Shown here piece after piece: positions 59,540 through 64,000 of a stretch of 64,000 nt of DNA. Source of the stretch: Ampullaceana balthica. Its lineage: Eukaryota > Mollusca > Gastropoda > Lymnaeidae. The stretch covers positions 310,001 to 374,000 of the forward strand of contig CALYLW010000500.1 of assembly GCA_944989445.1 (NCBI GenBank), read 5' to 3'. How positions within the stretch are numbered: the first letter of the stretch is position 1; every line of letters begins with the position of its first letter. The notes under the pieces are model-generated. The model searched no databases and was not told the origin of the DNA. It saw only the letters and a program-made list of their open reading frames with translations. A program made the position numbers and the translations under genes.

Positions 59540-60570
59540 TTGCGATTGACATAAATAAACATACAATACGTCAAATTAAAGATATTCTTAATCGGCACAA
59601 TAATCAATGTGATTCAAAAGCATTCAAGTACACTTACACGCTTTAAAATAAGTTCAAATATACCAACCCTATGTTATTTTTAAAAAATTGAACATTTTTT
59701 AAAAATCATACAAAATGCATGGCATAACACAATTGGATCAAAAGCATTTTAAAATGTTCTCAAATATATCTAATTATAAAAAAATGAACTTACAGAAATA
59801 TTATCAATGCTCAACCCCATAAAAAAAAGATTTTAAAAGTGGCATGAAATGATACAAAAACAGAAACAATAAAAATGGCACCTCGTCACAAAAAATCGAT
59901 ATATAAAACATCATACATCAAATTAAAGGTAACTTTAATAAGCCTAAGAATTAATATGCATGAATTGAAAAAAAGAAAAAGTTTAATCACTTAAATGCAT
60001 TAAATCCTTCAAACTAGTACCCACTACAGTACTAGTACATGATTATAAAAAATGCACAACGAAAAAAATTAATAATAATTTATGCAATTGATATAAATAA
60101 TCATACCATACATCAAATAAAAGATAATCTTCATCAGCACAATAAGCAATATTAATCAATAGCATTTAAGTACATTTACATGCTTTAAAATAAATTCAAA
60201 GTTACCCACCCCACGTTATTTTTAAATAATGAAGTTTGTTTTTTTTAAATTATAAAAATGCTTGCCATAACACAATTGGATCAAAAGCGTTTTTAAATAT
60301 TCTCAGATATATCTACTTATAACAAAATGAACTTACAGAAATATTATCAATGCTCAACCCAATAAAAATAGATTTTAAAAGTAGCATGAAATGATACAAA
60401 AATTTAACAATAAAAGTCTCCTTATCCTTAAAATCAACATATCAAACATCATATTTAAGGTAATTTTTAATAAGCCTTACAATTTATTTCTGTGCATGAA
60501 TAGCAAAAAGAAATAGTTCAGGCACTTTCATTCATAAAATCCTTTTAACTAGAACCACCACAGAACTAGT
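59540..60570. repeat. ~550-bp direct duplication inside the DNA element
   Basis: 59540-59985 and 60090-60540 align along their length (CATAACACAATTGGATCAAA; AAATGAACTTACAGAAATAT; TTATCAATGCTCAACCC) at roughly 85-90 percent by eye. Confidence 0.85.
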
Positions 60571-60919
60571 ACACTATTATTTAAAAAATTGATTGAAATT
60601 TTTTTTTCTCTTCTTCTTAAAATAACATCATATTAGTATTACAAAACTATAATGTTTTAATGCCTTTCCTTTCATAACCACAGGAAGTAGATGAATGTGA
60701 TACTTCAGAGCAAGTATCATCAAAGTTTCTTTTTAAAGAGTCAATCATAAATGTCAGAGATCAAACTATAGTGTTATATTCTGAATCATTTTCATCATAA
60801 CGTAATAAATTTAATAGCCACTGAACAATAAATTGTGATTTGCACAGCCGTTCCTTAGATCTGAACAGTTATAAATCTATAACAATTTGATTAGTCAATT
60901 TAACTTTACTACAGGTTGC

Positions 60920-61260
60920 TTAATCAAAATAAATAGGTGTAAATACATTTTCTAAAGTAATACCACACTTATCCAAGGCTGGAGACAAGGAATACAGGTT
61001 CAATGGCGTTGCTAAATAATCCATCAAAGAATCAGTCCCAGAAAGTGTCACAAGCCAAGAAACCACACGCTCCATTTTTCTAATAAATCGATCTGGTCGG
61101 TAGTGAATTTCAGGAAACAGTTTCTTGAACCAGTTTGCAACATCCTTGTTGTTCTTGTTGCGCTGGAGCTTGATGGTGTGCAACATGAAAATCAAACTAT
61201 AAGTTCTAGGAACTGGTGAAGGCTGTGGTCTTCTCCGTTTTCCTTTTGCTAGAAATGATG
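60920..61260 (-). CDS. Unknown protein fragment inside the DNA element, possible transposase
   Basis: The minus-strand frame is open through LCASFLAKGKRRRPQPSPVP, LIFMLHTIKLQRNKNNKDVA, WFKKLFPEIHYRPDRFIRKM, SWLVTLSGTDSLMDYL and ends LENVFTPIYFD. The upstream limit near 61280 has an AG after a pyrimidine stretch (TTATTCCTCAG), so it may be a terminal exon. The composition is protein-like, but no family is recognised; linking it to the element's transposase is inference. Confidence 0.4.
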
Positions 61261-61280
61261 CACACAGGCCATCAAGAATT

Positions 61281-63062
61281 TACCCGGCTGAGGAATAAGG
61301 AATATACTATTAAAAACATTTTATTAATATACCATCAGAATTAGAATTAAGTGTAATCTTTGGTAAGGAAGTGTTTGAAGTCAATGCTTAAAAATTAAAA
61401 GATTTTTTATTGAACTTAAAACCATACTTACATATTAGATTTCTAATGATACTCAACGAAGAGTTTATTGCAGGTACTGGTACTGTATCTTGGTTACCAG
61501 TGCCATCAGTGTCAGTAGCATGCTCATAAATTTCTTTGATGTCATTATTATTGTTATTCATGGTCTCTAGATGAAGTATAGAAATTAAGTTGGAATTATA
61601 GACCTAGTCACAACTATTAATTGATTTATTAATAATAGACTGCACTATACTTAAATGAATATTATAATTATAATAGTAATAGGCCAACAATCTACTAAAT
61701 ACAAATAATATTTTAATCAGAAACAGAGGATTTAACTTTGAGCACTAGCTTAGATTCAGATTAGTTTTATTGATAAATTTCACACAAATTAGGGAATTGG
61801 GCGAGTCTATGTAATCGTATTTATTAGGTATGCACAAGATTCACAGTGCAGAGCTAATACGTCTAAAAATTAATAAGAATAATAATATTAATAACTATTT
61901 ATAACTAAGTAAATAATATGAATTCAAAAATTTCGAAATAGTTCCTAGAACTTGAAATTAATTTGTGTTTACAAAATTGTTCCTTCATGTTCAAGCCTAT
62001 CACCCCTAAAATAATGCGAGTCCACCAGCCCAACACAACTCTTTATCACAGGCTATCGGGTAGCCATCTTGAATTCCTCAAATTTCCTCGATTCAAAATT
62101 AGTGCAGAAACCCCAATTTTTTAAATAATTATTACACCCGTATTTTTCATACATTTAAAAAAATAACACCTTTCGATTATAAATTATGCAATCATTGTTG
62201 CGATTATCTATGTTTTTTATCGATAGACTATCCTAAATTAAATAGATCCAATTCTAATCGTACAATATGTACCAGACGCGTCCAATGTTACTACGATGAG
62301 ACCAGCAATGTTGCATAAATAATAATATCTTTTTACTAACTTAATCAACTAAACTAAAACAGAAGTAAATCATTTGTTTAAATATAAATAAAACTTTAAA
62401 TATATTACTTACGTATTGATTGACGTCTCAAACACAGAGTAACACTTATCCACAAAACTGTTAGACAGTGGTCAAAGAACTGCGCTGTGGCTCGAAGCGC
62501 TTTCACAGTGAAACACGCAAAATCGAAAGTGGCTATGTTTTGCTAAATCAAATCGCTTCGCGCCAATAGTTACCACTCATTTGATTTTACAACAGTATTT
62601 TTTTTATTATCATGATCTTTCTATCGGTGTGCGGAAATTACTACATCTTAGTTATTTTCAATGTTTTTTTTTCGACTTAAGTTTTTAATCAGAATTTTAA
62701 AAATGAAATAATAAAGTTAGATCTAATTTCTATACATCAAACGAATGGGTAGGATCTGCTCTTTCATTTTCGTGTAACAGTATGTCGCTAATTTGAATAG
62801 GCGCGACGCGTCGAGCTTTTAAAACACCTAGGGGTACAAATTCACGCGAAAAAAGGCCGTAAAATTTGTCAAAACTGATACTTTTTAAGCACATAAAATA
62901 ACACAACAAAAAACAATTCCAAGATACAAAAGATATATATTTCGTTAGATAAAGATTAGAAGTTTATTCACACGTTAATCTTATTTGTGTAAGTCTCCTA
63001 AAAATATTTTTATTTATTTTTTGAAAACTACGAAAAATGACCCCAAAAACGCGTTTTTTCGC
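61281..63062. other. Right half of the DNA element, no gene seen
   Basis: AT-rich; no ORF or domain recognised. Short unassigned exons on the minus strand cannot be excluded. Confidence 0.4.
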
Positions 63063-63086
63063 CAGTTTGGACTACCTATTTAAACT

Positions 63087-63465
63087 AGAGAAAAAGGTGT
63101 TGAGGCAAAATAAGGCACAAGGAAATAGCCCTATCTATTTTTCTAGATAGAAGGGCACTTTATTTTACATGTAGAAGGAACATGAAAGAAAATGGTTAAA
63201 AATATACATGGGGGTATGATTCTGTTAAACAGGCTTTAAAGGTTATGTCTACTATCGAAGTTTTATTTAACATTATTTCTTAATCAGAGTTTATATCATT
63301 TTTCTAAAAATATTTTTATTTTGATCTTAAATCGGCTAAATGAATGTTGAATGAGAATTAAACATCATTTTTACTCCATTTTATACTATTATAATCTTAG
63401 TGACATATTTCGAAACTGCCTATATAAATAAAACAATAAAATATTGTTTAAACAACTGTGCGACC
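63087..63465. other. Sequence between DNA element and next exon, nothing recognised
   Basis: It would be intron if exon 5 splices to 63601, otherwise 3' flank of the transporter gene. Confidence 0.5.
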
Positions 63466-63466
63466 A

Positions 63467-63548
<82 letters not shown>
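63466..63548. repeat. (TA)n microsatellite
   Basis: About 41 TA units, ending 52 bases before the exon at 63601. Confidence 0.97.
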
Positions 63549-63550
<2 letters not shown>

Positions 63551-63600
63551 ATAATATTATGCTTGGAATAATAAATCTTCTTTTAAACAATTACATACAG

Positions 63601-64000
63601 TTACACAAACATGGCGCTACTTTCTCTGGTTCGCCATCGGTGTTATCATCCTGCTTGCTGTCGCTAACACAAGAACTTCAGCAGTCGATGAAAGCCCAGC
63701 CACGATGAGGCCAAGTTTCACCACACAACGCCCTCTCAGTCGCATCAGGCCTGAGGATCTGAAGAACATCGAGTTACAACCAGACGGCATCGAATTCGAC
63801 AACAACACTTTACAAAGAAATCTGTCTGAGTTTCTGTCTTGGCGTCTGGCGGATCACCCGGACGAGACGAATCTGTTGGCCAGACATCTGACCAAAAGCA
63901 GTGACGTCATCGGTGAAACTCAGAGGGTGATGGTCGGGATTCTAAGAGATCTCACCGCCGGCGCCAAGTACGCAATGCTGATGGAAATTGCGACTTATGA
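63601..64000 (+). CDS. Membrane-anchored lumenal domain exon, possibly pyruvyl-transferase-like (runs off window)
   Basis: After TTACATACAG, the frame starting ACA at 63603 stays open to the window end (132 codons). It has a hydrophobic span (TWRYFLWFAIGVIILLAVA), then a Thr/Ser/Pro-rich stem (TRTSAVDESPATMRPSF), then a soluble region with RPEDLKNIELQPDGIEFD, RNLSEFLSWRLADHPDETN and GAKYAMLMEIATYE. The layout is that of a Golgi type II enzyme or of an extra C-terminal span. The closing AMLMEIATYE resembles the first strand of polysaccharide pyruvyl transferases (hydrophobic strand before N-x-GD), but the diagnostic residues are beyond the window. Two leading bases (TT) fit the phase-1 donor at 59107. 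Codon-rich GC content contrasts with the AT-rich flanks. Confidence 0.72.

Larger units (their letters stand above)
59131..63077. mobile_element. 3.95-kb DNA transposon with 15-bp inverted ends, class unknown
   Basis: AGGTAGTCCAAACTG at 59131-59145 is exactly inverted at 63063-63077. ATTTAAACT flanks both ends (59122-59130, 63078-63086), a target duplication of 7-11 bases depending on how the palindromic border is read. Inside are a ~550-bp direct duplication, an AT-rich non-coding left half and one minus-strand open region (60920-61260). It was inserted at the transporter's stop codon, but the stop itself is in host sequence. Confidence 0.85.

Noticed and set aside
63400..63708. Frame-1 ORF through the TA tract into 63601-63708
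   Set aside because: The real coding frame is the third one from 63601: it stays open to the window end, has a membrane span, and matches the donor phase of exon 5.

Overview
The window looks like AT-rich nuclear DNA of an animal, most likely a mollusc and probably a heterobranch (pulmonate-type) gastropod. The evidence is small exons with GT/GC-AG introns, L2/CR1- and Jockey-like LINEs with GATAA-type tails, tRNA-derived SINEs, hAT and Tigger-like DNA elements, and very many minisatellites. The taxonomic call is inference; no organelle, bacterial or viral gene is seen.

Region 1 (844-18066, + strand): the 3' part of an ADAM17/TACE-like sheddase gene. Twelve exons join in one frame from just before the disintegrin domain to the stop codon (552 residues). 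The catalytic domain lies upstream of the window. The introns hold an L2-like LINE, two copies of a ~490-bp dispersed repeat, a SINE, a foldback element and many tandem arrays.

Region 2 (18067-47400): about 29 kb without a confident host gene. It contains stacked minisatellites (including ~78 copies of a 33-bp unit), a four-copy tandem array of the ~490-bp repeat with a ~498-bp period, hAT-like and Tigger-like elements with target duplications, a second foldback element, and a 5.4-kb hAT transposon (40319-45762). That hAT carries a decayed transposase and an antisense LINE and is bounded by a perfect 8-bp duplication.

Region 3 (47433-64000, + strand): a complete five-exon gene (329 residues) for a ten-span TPT/SLC35-type transporter. 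About 4.5 kb downstream lies a large open exon (63601-64000, running off the window) that encodes a membrane anchor followed by a soluble domain. A good alternative donor 20 bases before the transporter's stop codon joins this exon in frame. The locus may therefore encode a transporter fused to a lumenal enzyme; the start of the soluble domain resembles polysaccharide pyruvyl transferases. A 3.95-kb inverted-repeat DNA element sits in that intron.

The most unusual general pattern is that about eight exon edges in these two genes are caught in, or lie directly beside, tandem arrays. These arrays copy the 5' or 3' splice site several times.
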